NCBI GenBank assembly: GCA_910587825.1
Contig: CAJUNJ010000010.1
Location: forward strand, 1 to 64,000
Length of the DNA stretch: 64,000 bases
Reading direction: 5' to 3'
Origin: an uncultured Christensenellaceae bacterium
GTDB lineage: Bacteria; Bacillota; Clostridia; Christensenellales; Borkfalkiaceae
The number at the start of each line of letters is the position of its first letter. The first letter of the stretch is position 1. Positions 8,068-16,855 of the stretch are shown piece after piece. Under the pieces are notes generated by a model. That model ran no database searches. It saw only the letters and a program-made list of their open reading frames with translations, and was not told the DNA's origin. The position numbers were made by a program, and so were the translations under genes.

Positions 8068-8628
8068 TTATTCGTATATTACGATTATTCCTTCGCTGTA
8101 TTTGTAAGCGTTGTCATAGCCGACGTCTTCACCGTATCTTTCAAAATCAAAATAGTTGTCTATATCGCTATTTATTTCACCGTTGCAGGTTTGGTAGTAA
8201 TCGCGTCCGTAATCGTCCCAATCCCAATTTTTGAAAAGATGTACGTCCATATCCCAATTTGCACCATAAGAGTCCACAAGGTTTTCAAAGTCTGAAAAGT
8301 TTTTAATTTCTAAAAAGGCCTGCAGTATTTCGTATTTGTAATCACAATATAGAACGTCTGATTCCATTAAAATTTCAAAAAGACGTTTAGGGTTCATATA
8401 ATCCCAATTACAGGAGTCAGAAGGTAAGCCTTCAATATCTTGGATAAATAGTTCTTCGTCTATGCTGTCGAGTTTAAAGCCTTGTTTTTTGAGTTCTTCT
8501 TCGATTTGCTCCCATTCGGTATATTTTGAAAGGTCAAGCCAAGTAGAGCCTAATGCACGCTTGTTACAAGCGTTATATGAGCCCCATGAGCCTATGATAA
8601 TTTTTATATCCAAATTACTTGAAATCAT
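8068..8628 (-). CDS. ardA: Antirestriction protein ArdA-like
   Basis: 186 residues, strongly acidic. The N-terminal strand and helix, IIIGSWGSYN followed by LGSTWLDLSKYTEWEQIEEEL, and the following FIQDIEGLP match ArdA. The C-terminal segment NYFDFERYGEDVGYDNAYKY matches the end of ArdA proteins. ArdA mimics bent B-DNA and blocks type I restriction enzymes during plasmid or conjugative-element entry. The middle domain is more divergent, so this is a remote member. It sits among other small acidic genes, as in the leading region of conjugative elements. It overlaps the next gene by four bases. Confidence 0.8.
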   Translation of the reverse strand: MISSNLDIKIIIGSWGSYNACNKRALGSTWLDLSKYTEWEQIEEELKKQGFKLDSIDEELFIQDIEGLPSDSCNWDYMNPKRLFEILMESDVLYCDYKYEILQAFLEIKNFSDFENLVDSYGANWDMDVHLFKNWDWDDYGRDYYQTCNGEINSDIDNYFDFERYGEDVGYDNAYKYSEGIIVIYE

Positions 8629-8816
8629 TTTTTATCCTCCTCATTAAGTTTTTTAATTTGTAGTTTTTTATATTTTAAGCCATATTGTTCACGAAATAAT
8701 TTCAATGCTTCTTTGAATGAGTAAAAGATATAGCGGTGCGTTATATGCTTTCCGAAATCATCTTTGTACTTAAATATGAGTGCGCCGTTTGAGCGGTAGT
8801 AAAATAAATATCTCAT
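8625..8816 (-). CDS. Hypothetical protein, 63 aa
   Basis: I do not recognise a family. Small, basic and aromatic-rich (MRYLFYYRSNGALIFKYK), ending KKLNEEDKK. It overlaps both flanking genes by four bases, so it is embedded in the same coupled operon. Confidence 0.6.
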   Translation of the reverse strand: MRYLFYYRSNGALIFKYKDDFGKHITHRYIFYSFKEALKLFREQYGLKYKKLQIKKLNEEDKK

Positions 8817-9274
8817 TTTATTACCCCGTAAACGTCATCTGCATAATAGCTACAAGTAAAGCCGTTAAATATCGCCGTGCAGAAAATATCTTTGTATTTA
8901 ACTATATAATATTTTTGGTTGCCCTTTTGCCGTTCTTCAAGTACGGTTATTTCGTCCATTCCCCCGTCAAGTGAATTGATATGCGCGTCAACTTTGAAGG
9001 CTCTTCCGTCACAGAAGTCTTCAAGATCAGATATGTCATTTAAAGGAGAGGGTGTTTCAAGCGTTCCCATACAGTAGTCATATCTGTAATATTCTGCGTA
9101 AGCGCAGGTGTTTAACGCATTAGTCAAATGCGCGGCTACGATTAAATTGTCGTCGTCAATTTTTGCCTTGATAAACTCTTTCAGATCTTCGTAGGTGGAT
9201 ATGTCGTCACGCTGCTCTGAAAGTTCTATGATAGCGTTAATAAAGCCTTTCTGATATAATTCTAAAATTGTCAT
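8813..9274 (-). CDS. Hypothetical protein, 153 aa
   Basis: I do not recognise a family. The start at 9274 (MTILELYQKGF) follows a TAAGGAG site; upstream in-frame codons overlap the preceding gene and are not needed. The N-terminal helix, a central DLEDFCDGRAF segment and a C-terminal beta region (YYIVKYKDIFCTAIF) suggest a small alpha/beta protein. It is acidic like its neighbours. Confidence 0.6.
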   Translation of the reverse strand: MTILELYQKGFINAIIELSEQRDDISTYEDLKEFIKAKIDDDNLIVAAHLTNALNTCAYAEYYRYDYCMGTLETPSPLNDISDLEDFCDGRAFKVDAHINSLDGGMDEITVLEERQKGNQKYYIVKYKDIFCTAIFNGFTCSYYADDVYGVIK

Positions 9275-9285
9275 ATTTTTGCTCC

Positions 9286-9564
9286 TTATACTGTTAAATA
9301 AAATTCTTCTAAAATATCGTATCTGCCTTTGCTTTTGATTTTCTTCCAATGTTGCGCAACGTAGTCACATAATTTGCCAAGAGGAGTATCATTGCTGTCT
9401 GAAAGATATAACTCATAAACAAGCGCAACGTATTCTTTTAAAGTCTTCATACTATATTTGCGGTCTATTTCATTGTGTACACCGTAATCAAAAATCATTG
9501 TTTCGGTGCCTGACTTGTAGGTGTAAATGTTGCCTTTGTAATTAATGTGAAAGCTAATATCCAT
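9286..9564 (-). CDS. Hypothetical protein, 92 aa
   Basis: I do not recognise a family. It begins MDISFHINYKGNIYTYKSG and contains a helical half (LKEYVALVYELYLSDSND). An AAGGAGC site precedes the ATG. It is one of a run of similarly spaced small genes on this strand. Confidence 0.6.
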   Translation of the reverse strand: MDISFHINYKGNIYTYKSGTETMIFDYGVHNEIDRKYSMKTLKEYVALVYELYLSDSNDTPLGKLCDYVAQHWKKIKSKGRYDILEEFYLTV

Positions 9565-9576
9565 TTATTTTGCTCC

Positions 9577-10113
9577 TTATATAATTTCTACTTTTGTTAA
9601 TGTAATAATTGAAAAACGGTTAGAATTGTTTAAATCGGCAACTCTCCAGCAAAGGTTCTGTTCCTCACCTGTTTCTTCTCTACAATCGAAGTGATACCCT
9701 TCATTGACTTCACCGTTTTCGTCAAATACTTCAGAGCCAACCCAGCTTATATCAGCGTCGTTTTCATCTGTTATAAGGTTTTTGTATTTATTCTTTGCCG
9801 CGGAATAGTTGTGATAGAGGTAGTAGTCAAGTCCGCTATCATCCTCGGTCTGCCATTCAAGCATAACCAAGTATGTGTATGATTTTTTAACGTTTATAGC
9901 GATAACTTCCTTGAAAACTATGTGTCTGAACCACGATAATTCACGAATGGCTATATTTATTATGTAGTTGTAGTGATTAGAGTTAAGCTCACCGTTTTCT
10001 AACAATCCATTTAAGTATTCAAGATAATTGTCTGCAATTTCTATGTCCATTGTGTAGGTAGTTTCTTTTTTTGTTTTGGCATAATAGCCTTTGCATGTAA
10101 ATTCAAGTTTCAT
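9577..10113 (-). CDS. Hypothetical protein, 178 aa
   Basis: I do not recognise a family. Acidic, with beta-rich ends (MKLEFTCKGYYAKTKK and RFSIITLTKVEII) and the segment YHFDCREETGEEQNLCWRVAD. An AAGGAGC site precedes the ATG. It is probably co-transcribed with its neighbours. Confidence 0.6.
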   Translation of the reverse strand: MKLEFTCKGYYAKTKKETTYTMDIEIADNYLEYLNGLLENGELNSNHYNYIINIAIRELSWFRHIVFKEVIAINVKKSYTYLVMLEWQTEDDSGLDYYLYHNYSAAKNKYKNLITDENDADISWVGSEVFDENGEVNEGYHFDCREETGEEQNLCWRVADLNNSNRFSIITLTKVEII

Positions 10114-10118
10114 TTGTT

Positions 10119-10487
10119 TTAAGCTCCTTTTAATAATTGATGAATTGCAAATTGTAAAACGGGCAGAGAGTAATACTTGTTACTTCCGCCCGTATAGTCT
10201 TTTTCGCTTTTTGCTGTTCTGATAAGTACATTTGTAAACCACTCATTTCGGAAAAATCTTACGTCGCTTATGGATAAGTAAATGTAGTGATTTTCTGTAT
10301 CCGTAATAAAGGCTGAAAAGCTGTAGTGATTTCTGCCCACGTTTATTAACTGCCAACCGTTTTCCTTACAGATTGACCGTAAGTAATTTATGTATTTGGT
10401 TTGAAATGTTTTGTAGTCCTCGCCCGTATAGACACCGGTGCTAAATTCGTAATCAAGATATTTTTTCAATTCGCTTAATTTCGCCAT
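10119..10487 (-). CDS. Hypothetical protein, 122 aa
   Basis: I do not recognise a family. The start at 10487 (MAKLSELKKYLDYEF) has AAGGTG six bases upstream; a GTG three codons earlier is the alternative. An alpha/beta protein with the segments WQLINVGRNHYSFSAFI and NHYIYLSISDVRFFRNEWF, ending in a basic helix. Confidence 0.6.
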   Translation of the reverse strand: MAKLSELKKYLDYEFSTGVYTGEDYKTFQTKYINYLRSICKENGWQLINVGRNHYSFSAFITDTENHYIYLSISDVRFFRNEWFTNVLIRTAKSEKDYTGGSNKYYSLPVLQFAIHQLLKGA

Positions 10488-10497
10488 TGTGTTCACC

Positions 10498-10929
10498 TTA
10501 ACCTATTCTCTTAATTCCGCCAAATGCGTTTTCAATTAAGACGTCTCCGAATTCGCTGCAATATTCGCAATCTCTGTTCCAAACATAGGCTGTAGCGTAG
10601 TATTCGTTGTGTCCTTCGTTTTGTAACAGGTTATCCCAATCTTCTTGATATTTTGTAACAATTAAGAAGCTGTACATTTCTTCACGGTGAATGTACTCGT
10701 GAGTGATGGCGTAAACCCTACAGTTATATTTGTTTTCGATTTCACGCATTTTAGCTTCGATTTCGGGTTCTTGGAATACCCAAAAGCCGTTAAATTTTTC
10801 AAAGAAACATACTTGGTTTTCTTCCTCGAATCCCTTTATATACGGCTCATAAATCTTTAGCTGTTGCAATAATTCAATAGCTTTGTTCTTTTGTTGTTCT
10901 TTAATGGTAGTAGGGTTAATTTCTTTCAT
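10498..10929 (-). CDS. Hypothetical protein, 143 aa
   Basis: I do not recognise a family. The N-terminal 60 residues are helical, then comes a strand-rich part (YNCRVYAITHEY, YSFLIVTKYQEDWD) and a short C-terminal region with CEYCSEFGDV. It overlaps the SLOG-like gene by four bases. Confidence 0.6.
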   Translation of the reverse strand: MKEINPTTIKEQQKNKAIELLQQLKIYEPYIKGFEEENQVCFFEKFNGFWVFQEPEIEAKMREIENKYNCRVYAITHEYIHREEMYSFLIVTKYQEDWDNLLQNEGHNEYYATAYVWNRDCEYCSEFGDVLIENAFGGIKRIG

Positions 10930-11393
10930 TGTATTTCCTCCATAAGTTTTTTATAATCTTTATAATCGTTGATAGATTTCATTTGACGCTGGTAGGGGAG
11001 ATATACATACACGCCTTTATTCATATTGATTAAACGCAGTATGTTCGCTTGTGTGCCTTTGCTTTTTCCGTCCCATATCATAAAGCCAAAATCACAGTCG
11101 GTACTCATTGCAAAGTCCTTATATGTATAGAACTCTCTGCCGTATATGCTGCTCGGAACTTCGATAGCCTGTACTTTCCAAAGCCCGATATTGTTTCTTG
11201 CGCATCCGTTGATTGCATAGACCGTTACGTCGCGATACCCATTCTTGTCTAAATACTTCTGAACGAGCTTATCTACTCCGTAAGCGTCGCCCACAAGTAT
11301 TTCTAATTCGCCATTAATAATCTTGTCTAATTCGTCCTGAACTTCATAGTCAAGATATTTGATACTTATTGAACCGCCGATAAATACTTTCAT
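10926..11393 (-). CDS. SLOG/DprA-like nucleotide-binding domain protein
   Basis: 155 residues with a Rossmann-like outline. It starts KVFIGGSISI, continues LEILVGDAYGVDKLVQKYL around 35-52, then has a strand VTVYA. The pattern fits the SLOG/YspA-type fold that binds nucleotides or their derivatives. Several SLOG proteins act as sensors in defence or in nucleotide signalling; whether this one does is inference. Only this domain is present. It is the second gene from the promoter end of the minus-strand array. Confidence 0.6.
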   Translation of the reverse strand: MKVFIGGSISIKYLDYEVQDELDKIINGELEILVGDAYGVDKLVQKYLDKNGYRDVTVYAINGCARNNIGLWKVQAIEVPSSIYGREFYTYKDFAMSTDCDFGFMIWDGKSKGTQANILRLINMNKGVYVYLPYQRQMKSINDYKDYKKLMEEIQ

Positions 11394-11408
11394 TTTAATC
11401 CTCTTTTG

Positions 11409-11735
11409 TTAATCTACGAATTTGAGCCATATGTAATATGTAGTTTCGATTTGGTCGATTATTTCGTAACTGCCTTCTTTGTTCTCGTCGCTATCGTGGT
11501 CAACTGATTTGAATACGGGAACATTTGTGTAAATTACGTCAACGTAACCTTTAAACTCGTTCTTTTGTTCGTTTACGGGTTTGCATTTTTCGGCAACACC
11601 TTCAAACACCCTTATGTAGGTTTTACCTTTTTGTGAAGTTGCAGGGATAAGTAAGTTACCTTCTGCGAGATAACCGACACCCTTTAACTTTTCATCCCTG
11701 TTTACTTTTGAGACGCAGTAAACGACTTTTTGCAT
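11409..11735 (-). CDS. Hypothetical protein, 108 aa, first gene of the minus-strand array
   Basis: I do not recognise a family. The start at 11735 is chosen because GGAGG lies eight bases upstream. Mostly beta-strand pattern (MQKVVYCVSKV, GNLLIPATSQKGKTYIRVFEG, TTYYIWLKFVD) with an acidic stretch. It lies next to the structured non-coding region from which the array is presumably transcribed. Confidence 0.6.
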   Translation of the reverse strand: MQKVVYCVSKVNRDEKLKGVGYLAEGNLLIPATSQKGKTYIRVFEGVAEKCKPVNEQKNEFKGYVDVIYTNVPVFKSVDHDSDENKEGSYEIIDQIETTYYIWLKFVD

Positions 11736-11759
11736 TTCTAAATACCTCCAAAATTGTAC

Positions 11760-12168
11760 TTTGCCTTTCGGCAATTAACTAAGGGGGCACGGCGCTTGAA
11801 AAATCTTTTTGTTTTTTATTACATTCCCGCAGAAGTCAACTCTAAGGGAGCAAAATTTTTTCGTAGTAAAAGCAAAATAGCCAAACTGTTTTTACACAGT
11901 CTGGCTAAATATTTATTATGTTACAAAAAGAGTTTGGTAGTTAAAGTCCGAAAAAATTTTGCGGAATAGAGTTGACTTCTGATCAACGCTGTGGCACCCT
12001 TTCCACCCGAAAGGCCACAATTTTGGAGGTTTCTCTACTGTAAAAAGTCGTGCGCGTCCAAAAGTAAAAAAACAGGGAAAACTTAATCGGTGTCGGTTAG
12101 CCGCGGGAGGTTTCTTCTCTGCAATTTGCAACGAACAGAAAGGTTTACTATTTAAGGGGTTTTCCTTA
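11760..12168. other. Structured non-coding region between divergent gene blocks
   Basis: No credible gene is seen here. The stretch holds a long imperfect inverted repeat (11831-11980), a hairpin inside it (11879-11906), a hairpin near 11989-12020 in which TGTGG/CCACA flanks CCTTT/AAAGG, and two similar GGAGGTTTC...CT segments near 12024 and 12107. Short open frames on both strands run through the repeats and lack convincing start sites. Candidate roles are an origin of transfer or replication, or a structured RNA. Confidence 0.5.
11831..11980. repeat. Long inverted repeat with nested hairpin
   Basis: The outer arms are 11831-11863 and 11949-11980: 14 identical bases (AGAAGTCAACTCTA), a 5-6 base internal loop and 13 more (CAAAATTTTTTCG). 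The loop contains an 11-bp hairpin with one wobble (AGCCAAACTGT 11879-11889, ACAGTCTGGCT 11896-11906). Confidence 0.8.
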
Positions 12169-12197
12169 TTGAAAAATTACATTTTATTTGGTATAAT
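12169..12197 (+). promoter_or_regulatory. Sigma-A type promoter for the DUF2325 gene
   Basis: TTGAAA (12169-12174), a 17-base spacer and TATAAT (12192-12197), 31 bases before the start codon at 12229. Confidence 0.7.
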
Positions 12198-12228
12198 ATA
12201 GTTAGTAGTTTTTAACGTAGGTAGAAAT

Positions 12229-14109
12229 ATGTCAAGTAAGCGCGCACAGGAAGATAAACAATTATATAGTTTGATAAAAGGGATATTTGAAACTGCACTT
12301 AGTTCGGATAATTTGAATGAAGAAATGTTAGGGCAAATGTCGAAGGAAACTTTTATTAAGGGGTTTCGTTATACCAAAAGCGATATTAAAATGCGCATTC
12401 CCGCTGTAGTACGTGTATGCAAGATGGCGCAAGAAAAACTTAATGAGTATATTGCTGAAGATTTAAACTTATATGAAGCAACCTCGCTGTTTTGTACGGG
12501 AGTACAAGTTACGGGCGATCATATTTGTCAAATGGCGGCTTTAGATATTGCTTTCGGTATTTGGGTGGCAGACATATTATCTGAAGCTGATAAAATGGAT
12601 GAATTAAATAATCTTCTTCCGGAAGAATTTGATTATAACAGCAAAATTTTCATTGATTTACATCATAGTAATGATGTTTATGAACGCATTGCTTATATTT
12701 GCGATGCTGCTGAAACTGATGCAGAAATGGCAAGAGTTCTTGATGGAATTATAGCGCTTCTTCCGCAGGAAAAAATAGAAAAGGGCATAGCTAATTTTGA
12801 CAAGCTGGCTTGGGGAATACACGATATATTTGCAAAGGAATACTATGATATAGTTGTTCAGCGTGAAAACTTAGTGCGTATGCTTGATTCCTCACTTGAC
12901 TATCGTAAATTAGGTAATTTATCACTGTCTGCGATTGAAAGTGAATACCACGAAAAAATGACTATGGCTTCACAATTGGACAAGTTGGATTTTGCGGCGG
13001 CTACCTTATTTACTCCCGCGCAACATTACTACGATACAGATGCGACCACTGTTCATGGTGAAAAAGCAATTAGAGCTTTTAATAAAATGAACGAATTAAC
13101 TGTTGCCGATCCGTATGAAATTTGCGGGATATTCTATGTGCTTAAAAGAAGGCAGGATTATAGATATTGGGCGATGGGCCCGTTTGCTACTGCGGTCTGT
13201 TTTGCTGCAAAGCGTTTGCCTTGGACGGGTAAGTTGGAATATGAAGAACCAAACGGCGAAATTGAATTTGCCAATGCTGATATATATTTGCCTAAATACA
13301 ACATATCAATGTTTGATGCTACAAATAAAAGTAACGAGCTGCTTAATATGAGACAAGTAATCTATCAGCTATCCGGGGGAGGAATTTTACCGCGTAGGTT
13401 AAATAGCTATCGTGCAGAGAAAGCGATTTTAAAGCAGAACGGTGTTTCTGATGAAGAAGTAAATTATATTACTTGTATGGCTGCCGTTCTTTCAGAGATA
13501 GATAAACGTAACGAATATTTTGGAACTTATGGCGATCTTGATGATGGAGAGCAGTCTGACGAACAAACTATTGAAATTGATGATGCTGCTATTGATTCGA
13601 TAAAAGTCTTAGTTAACGATATTCAGGATAGAATTAAAAAGGTCAATGCGGAAAATCATCTTATTGAAGAGCAACGTAGAAAATTACAAAAAGAATATGA
13701 TGAATTAAAGCGCGTATATCAGCAAGAACATAGAGAGCTTGTTGATTTACGTAATTATACCTTTAATCAGGATGATGAAACTCAAGAAGATACTTCTACT
13801 TTCGATTTAAAGATAGACTATCCTTATACGGCGAAACATAATATTGTAGTTTTTGGTGGACACGAAACTTGGAGCAAGGCAATAAAGCCTTTATTTACAA
13901 ATGTTAGATTCATTAACAGAGATACGGCGCCAAATCCCGATATGATAAAAAATGCAGATATAGTTTGGGTGCAAGCAAATTCAATAGGTCATTCAAAATA
14001 CTATAAAATTCTTGACGTTGTCCGTACATATCATATTCCTCTTAGATACTTTGCTTATGCGAGTGCCGAGAAGTGTGCTGAACAAATTGTAATTGAAGAT
14101 ATGAAATAG
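12229..14109 (+). CDS. Large protein with C-terminal DUF2325-like domain
   Basis: 626 residues. Residues 1 to about 440 form a helical, largely acidic region without a recognised motif. About 445-520 is a predicted coiled coil (INDAAIDSIK... to KEYDELKRVYQQEHREL). The last ~85 residues match the DUF2325 pattern: NIVVFGGHETW, a central NADIVWVQANSIGHSKYY and LRYFAYAS. DUF2325 is a Rossmann-like domain seen in element and defence-associated proteins; its ligand is unknown. It has its own promoter and is followed 19 bases later by another unknown gene, probably in one transcript. Confidence 0.75.
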   Translation: MSSKRAQEDKQLYSLIKGIFETALSSDNLNEEMLGQMSKETFIKGFRYTKSDIKMRIPAVVRVCKMAQEKLNEYIAEDLNLYEATSLFCTGVQVTGDHICQMAALDIAFGIWVADILSEADKMDELNNLLPEEFDYNSKIFIDLHHSNDVYERIAYICDAAETDAEMARVLDGIIALLPQEKIEKGIANFDKLAWGIHDIFAKEYYDIVVQRENLVRMLDSSLDYRKLGNLSLSAIESEYHEKMTMASQLDKLDFAAATLFTPAQHYYDTDATTVHGEKAIRAFNKMNELTVADPYEICGIFYVLKRRQDYRYWAMGPFATAVCFAAKRLPWTGKLEYEEPNGEIEFANADIYLPKYNISMFDATNKSNELLNMRQVIYQLSGGGILPRRLNSYRAEKAILKQNGVSDEEVNYITCMAAVLSEIDKRNEYFGTYGDLDDGEQSDEQTIEIDDAAIDSIKVLVNDIQDRIKKVNAENHLIEEQRRKLQKEYDELKRVYQQEHRELVDLRNYTFNQDDETQEDTSTFDLKIDYPYTAKHNIVVFGGHETWSKAIKPLFTNVRFINRDTAPNPDMIKNADIVWVQANSIGHSKYYKILDVVRTYHIPLRYFAYASAEKCAEQIVIEDMK

Positions 14110-14128
14110 CGGAGATTGGTGGGAATAA

Positions 14129-15283
14129 ATGATAAATCGTGATGCTGAAACGGATTGTATTAATAGGGTACTTGGTTCAGTACATAATTTGCATGGTAAA
14201 GCAAGAGATTTTATAGAATTGTTGGCGAATATGAAAAGGACTAAAAATGAGAGCCCCGATTTCATATTTAAAAGTCAACCAGAAAGCAATACAAATAATA
14301 ATTTAATTATTGGTGTGGAGCATTTTGTTGTTGATCATTTATCAATAAAGTTAAAGAATGGTAAAATATCTTCACAAGGAGCAATTCGGCGCAAGGAATT
14401 TGATAGTTTTTCTGAGTCAAATGTAGGGAAAGTTGACGATAAAAATTTATTAGAGGCAACTAAAGAACTGGCACATATTATTGCTAAACAATATGCTGAT
14501 ATTCGAAATAGCGGATATTGGGATTTTATTGCAACGTTAAAAACCGTTCTAAATAAGCATTTATTAAAAGTAAATGATTACAGAAAAAACTTGAGACAGC
14601 AATCTGATAAAAATTTTAAAATTAAAATTGCATTTTTGATTGAGATTCATGCCGAATTTTTACAATTATTTTTGAATGATAAAAAAGGTACATATAAAAA
14701 CCCTCTTGGCAACTTGCCAATCTTTGAGGATTTTATAAAAGTTTTAGAAGAGCTAACAGTAAATAAAATAGATTATATAGTTTTGAATGTTTTCAATGCA
14801 GGACAGGTCAGAAATAATACGATTGTCTTACGCGCGGGATTTATTCGAAAGGATTTAGCCACGCAAAAGATTAACATATATCATTATGTTGCTGAAGATA
14901 TGCTAATTTCTCCATTTGATATGCAAGGTGCAGAAAGTAGAGCTGTGTCAGCGGTTGAGAAAAAGGGCGATAACTTTATAATAAAATTAACTTTAACGCA
15001 ACACGACAGAGACAGAAAACAGCATGAGGCTCTTGTATTATATGCGATTTATCGCGCTTGGTGGTGTCGTAAAAATTTCTTAAATTTTGCTTGTGCTGGA
15101 GTGATTCAAGAATACTTAGAAGTATATTATCCTTATATTATTGATTGGCAAAAACCAAAGAACTTTCAAGCAGATTGGGAAGTCGTTCCTAAAGTATTGC
15201 CGATGACAATGGCAGATATTGATAGTCGAGTTGCTGCTTTTGAAAATGAGTGGGGAATAAACGCTAATAATAACAAAATTTGA
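14129..15283 (+). CDS. Hypothetical protein, 384 aa
   Basis: I do not recognise a family. A GGAGATTGGTGGG site precedes the start. An N-terminal segment SPDFIF (about 43-48) followed by IIGVEHFVVDH (about 60-70) has the spacing of a PD-(D/E)XK-like nuclease core, but the final lysine is replaced by His-Phe, so this is only a possibility. The rest is mixed alpha/beta. It pairs with the DUF2325 gene. Confidence 0.6.
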   Translation: MINRDAETDCINRVLGSVHNLHGKARDFIELLANMKRTKNESPDFIFKSQPESNTNNNLIIGVEHFVVDHLSIKLKNGKISSQGAIRRKEFDSFSESNVGKVDDKNLLEATKELAHIIAKQYADIRNSGYWDFIATLKTVLNKHLLKVNDYRKNLRQQSDKNFKIKIAFLIEIHAEFLQLFLNDKKGTYKNPLGNLPIFEDFIKVLEELTVNKIDYIVLNVFNAGQVRNNTIVLRAGFIRKDLATQKINIYHYVAEDMLISPFDMQGAESRAVSAVEKKGDNFIIKLTLTQHDRDRKQHEALVLYAIYRAWWCRKNFLNFACAGVIQEYLEVYYPYIIDWQKPKNFQADWEVVPKVLPMTMADIDSRVAAFENEWGINANNNKI

Positions 15284-15348
15284 GGCTGTAATAGACGAAG
15301 ATGACGACTATTTTTATAATCAATGCAATTTAAAAGCGGGGTAATTAT

Positions 15349-15906
15349 ATGTCAATATATAGAGAAAATCTTATAAATGCAGTTATAGATAATTCCAATG
15401 CGAATAATTGGGATGATGCTGTGTTAGAATGGGATATTGTAGATTGTATAGAGGATGAAACGTGTTCGGAGTCGTGTGTTTGTGGTAAATACGGACTACG
15501 TTATTTATATACAATTGTAAATGATAGAAATGGCAATGCCTTGCATCCGATAGGAAGCTGCTGCATATTGAAATTTAATAGAATTGATTTAAATGAAGAA
15601 ATTTCTGTGCGTGAAGGTATGTTTCGCCTTTTACATGCAGTTGAAGATAATCAATTTATTGAATTATCACCTAAGTTTTTTACCAGAAAGCTAATTACGG
15701 AATTATATGATTGTGGCGCATTTGATACAGAATATAATGACTTTGATGGTGAGGAAGATTACAATTTCTTTTTAAAAATGTTCAGTAAAAGGAAAAAAGA
15801 AGATATTACTTATAAAATGCACAAAAAGATACGCGCAATAATTTATAATTCTATTCGTCCTTATTTAATGAGTGTATTAGCAGAAAAAGTAAATAGAAAG
15901 CAGTGA
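15349..15906 (+). CDS. Cysteine-rich (probable zinc-binding) protein, 185 aa
   Basis: The N-terminal half has clustered cysteines: CIEDETCSESCVCGKYGLRY followed by PIGSCCILKF. This C-x(n)-CxCG ... GSCCI arrangement looks like a zinc-binding fold common in phage and conjugative-element proteins of unknown function. The C-terminal half is helical with acidic patches. The role is unknown. It is followed closely by the CoiA-like and GIY-YIG nuclease genes, suggesting an operon of DNA-processing functions. Confidence 0.6.
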   Translation: MSIYRENLINAVIDNSNANNWDDAVLEWDIVDCIEDETCSESCVCGKYGLRYLYTIVNDRNGNALHPIGSCCILKFNRIDLNEEISVREGMFRLLHAVEDNQFIELSPKFFTRKLITELYDCGAFDTEYNDFDGEEDYNFFLKMFSKRKKEDITYKMHKKIRAIIYNSIRPYLMSVLAEKVNRKQ

Positions 15907-15915
15907 TTATATTTT

Positions 15916-16836
15916 ATGAAGTACTTACAGTTTGCTTTGAAGAATAATGAATTGGTTTCCATATTTGACGTCCCTAATGGGTTAGAATGTGGTTGCGTTT
16001 GTCCTGAATGTGGCGCAACGCTTATTGCCAGACAAGGGAGTAAGCGCACTTTTCACTTTGCGCATTATAAAGCTGAAGAATGTGAAAAAAGCATAGAAAC
16101 CGCGCTTCATCTTCTTGGCAAAAAAATTATGTGTAGAACAAAGCGTCTATTTGTGCCGGCAATACCAAGCGTAGAAAAGTCTGTGGGTAAAGTTACAGAA
16201 TATGATGAAGCTATAGAGGAGCAGAATATTAATTCAATTGTTAGACCTGACGTGCTGCTTAAAGCAAGAATGGATTTGTGGGGTGCGGGGTTTACTTTAA
16301 ATGTTGAAATAAAAGTTTCTCATGCAGTTGATGAAGCAAAGAAATATAAATTATTTGAACTTGGAATTCCTACCGTAGAAATCGATTTAAGTAATGTTGG
16401 GGCTGACTATACGGAGGAATCAATAGAACAGATTATTTTAAGTGGCAATAATACAAAATGGATATATTCTCCCAAAGCCAAGAAATATTTTATTGAGGAT
16501 TGGTTGTGCGATATAAAAGTATCCAAATCAATATACGGGAAATTCTGGGTTGAGTACTGTCCGTTAAATGAATTAAAATCGGTTAGCGGACGTTGGTGGG
16601 GAGAGGTGAGATGTCACGATTGTGGTTTTTCTGATGCGTTGTGCCGTAAGAAGTATATTAAATGTATGGGAAATTTTAAAGGCATAGATATAAACGGCAT
16701 TGAAAAAATTGAAAATGTAGAACGTGATAGAGGCTGGTTAAAATCGGTTGATTTAATTGTAAACGGTGAAAGAATACATAGAGAGTTTTGTACTGAACCT
16801 CTTTTCACGGGTGATGGACGAAGAATATATGATTAA
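15916..16836 (+). CDS. CoiA-like competence/nuclease family protein
   Basis: 306 residues. The N-terminus has the CoiA zinc-finger-like pattern CVCPECGATLIARQG followed by FHFAHY (about residues 27-52). A PD-(D/E)XK core follows: RPDVLL near 113-118 and NVEIKVSH near 131-138, with E and K in place. CoiA-like proteins act in DNA uptake or processing; on mobile elements they may be nucleases of undefined target. The C-terminal part has another cysteine pair (CHDCGFSDALC) near 234. The ribosome binding site is weak. Confidence 0.75.
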   Translation: MKYLQFALKNNELVSIFDVPNGLECGCVCPECGATLIARQGSKRTFHFAHYKAEECEKSIETALHLLGKKIMCRTKRLFVPAIPSVEKSVGKVTEYDEAIEEQNINSIVRPDVLLKARMDLWGAGFTLNVEIKVSHAVDEAKKYKLFELGIPTVEIDLSNVGADYTEESIEQIILSGNNTKWIYSPKAKKYFIEDWLCDIKVSKSIYGKFWVEYCPLNELKSVSGRWWGEVRCHDCGFSDALCRKKYIKCMGNFKGIDINGIEKIENVERDRGWLKSVDLIVNGERIHREFCTEPLFTGDGRRIYD

Positions 16837-16855
16837 TAAAACTCTGGGGTAAATT

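Noticed and set aside
11754..12131. Open frames on both strands (71 codons each) in the structured region
   Set aside because: They run through inverted repeats, lack ribosome sites and show no protein-like pattern.
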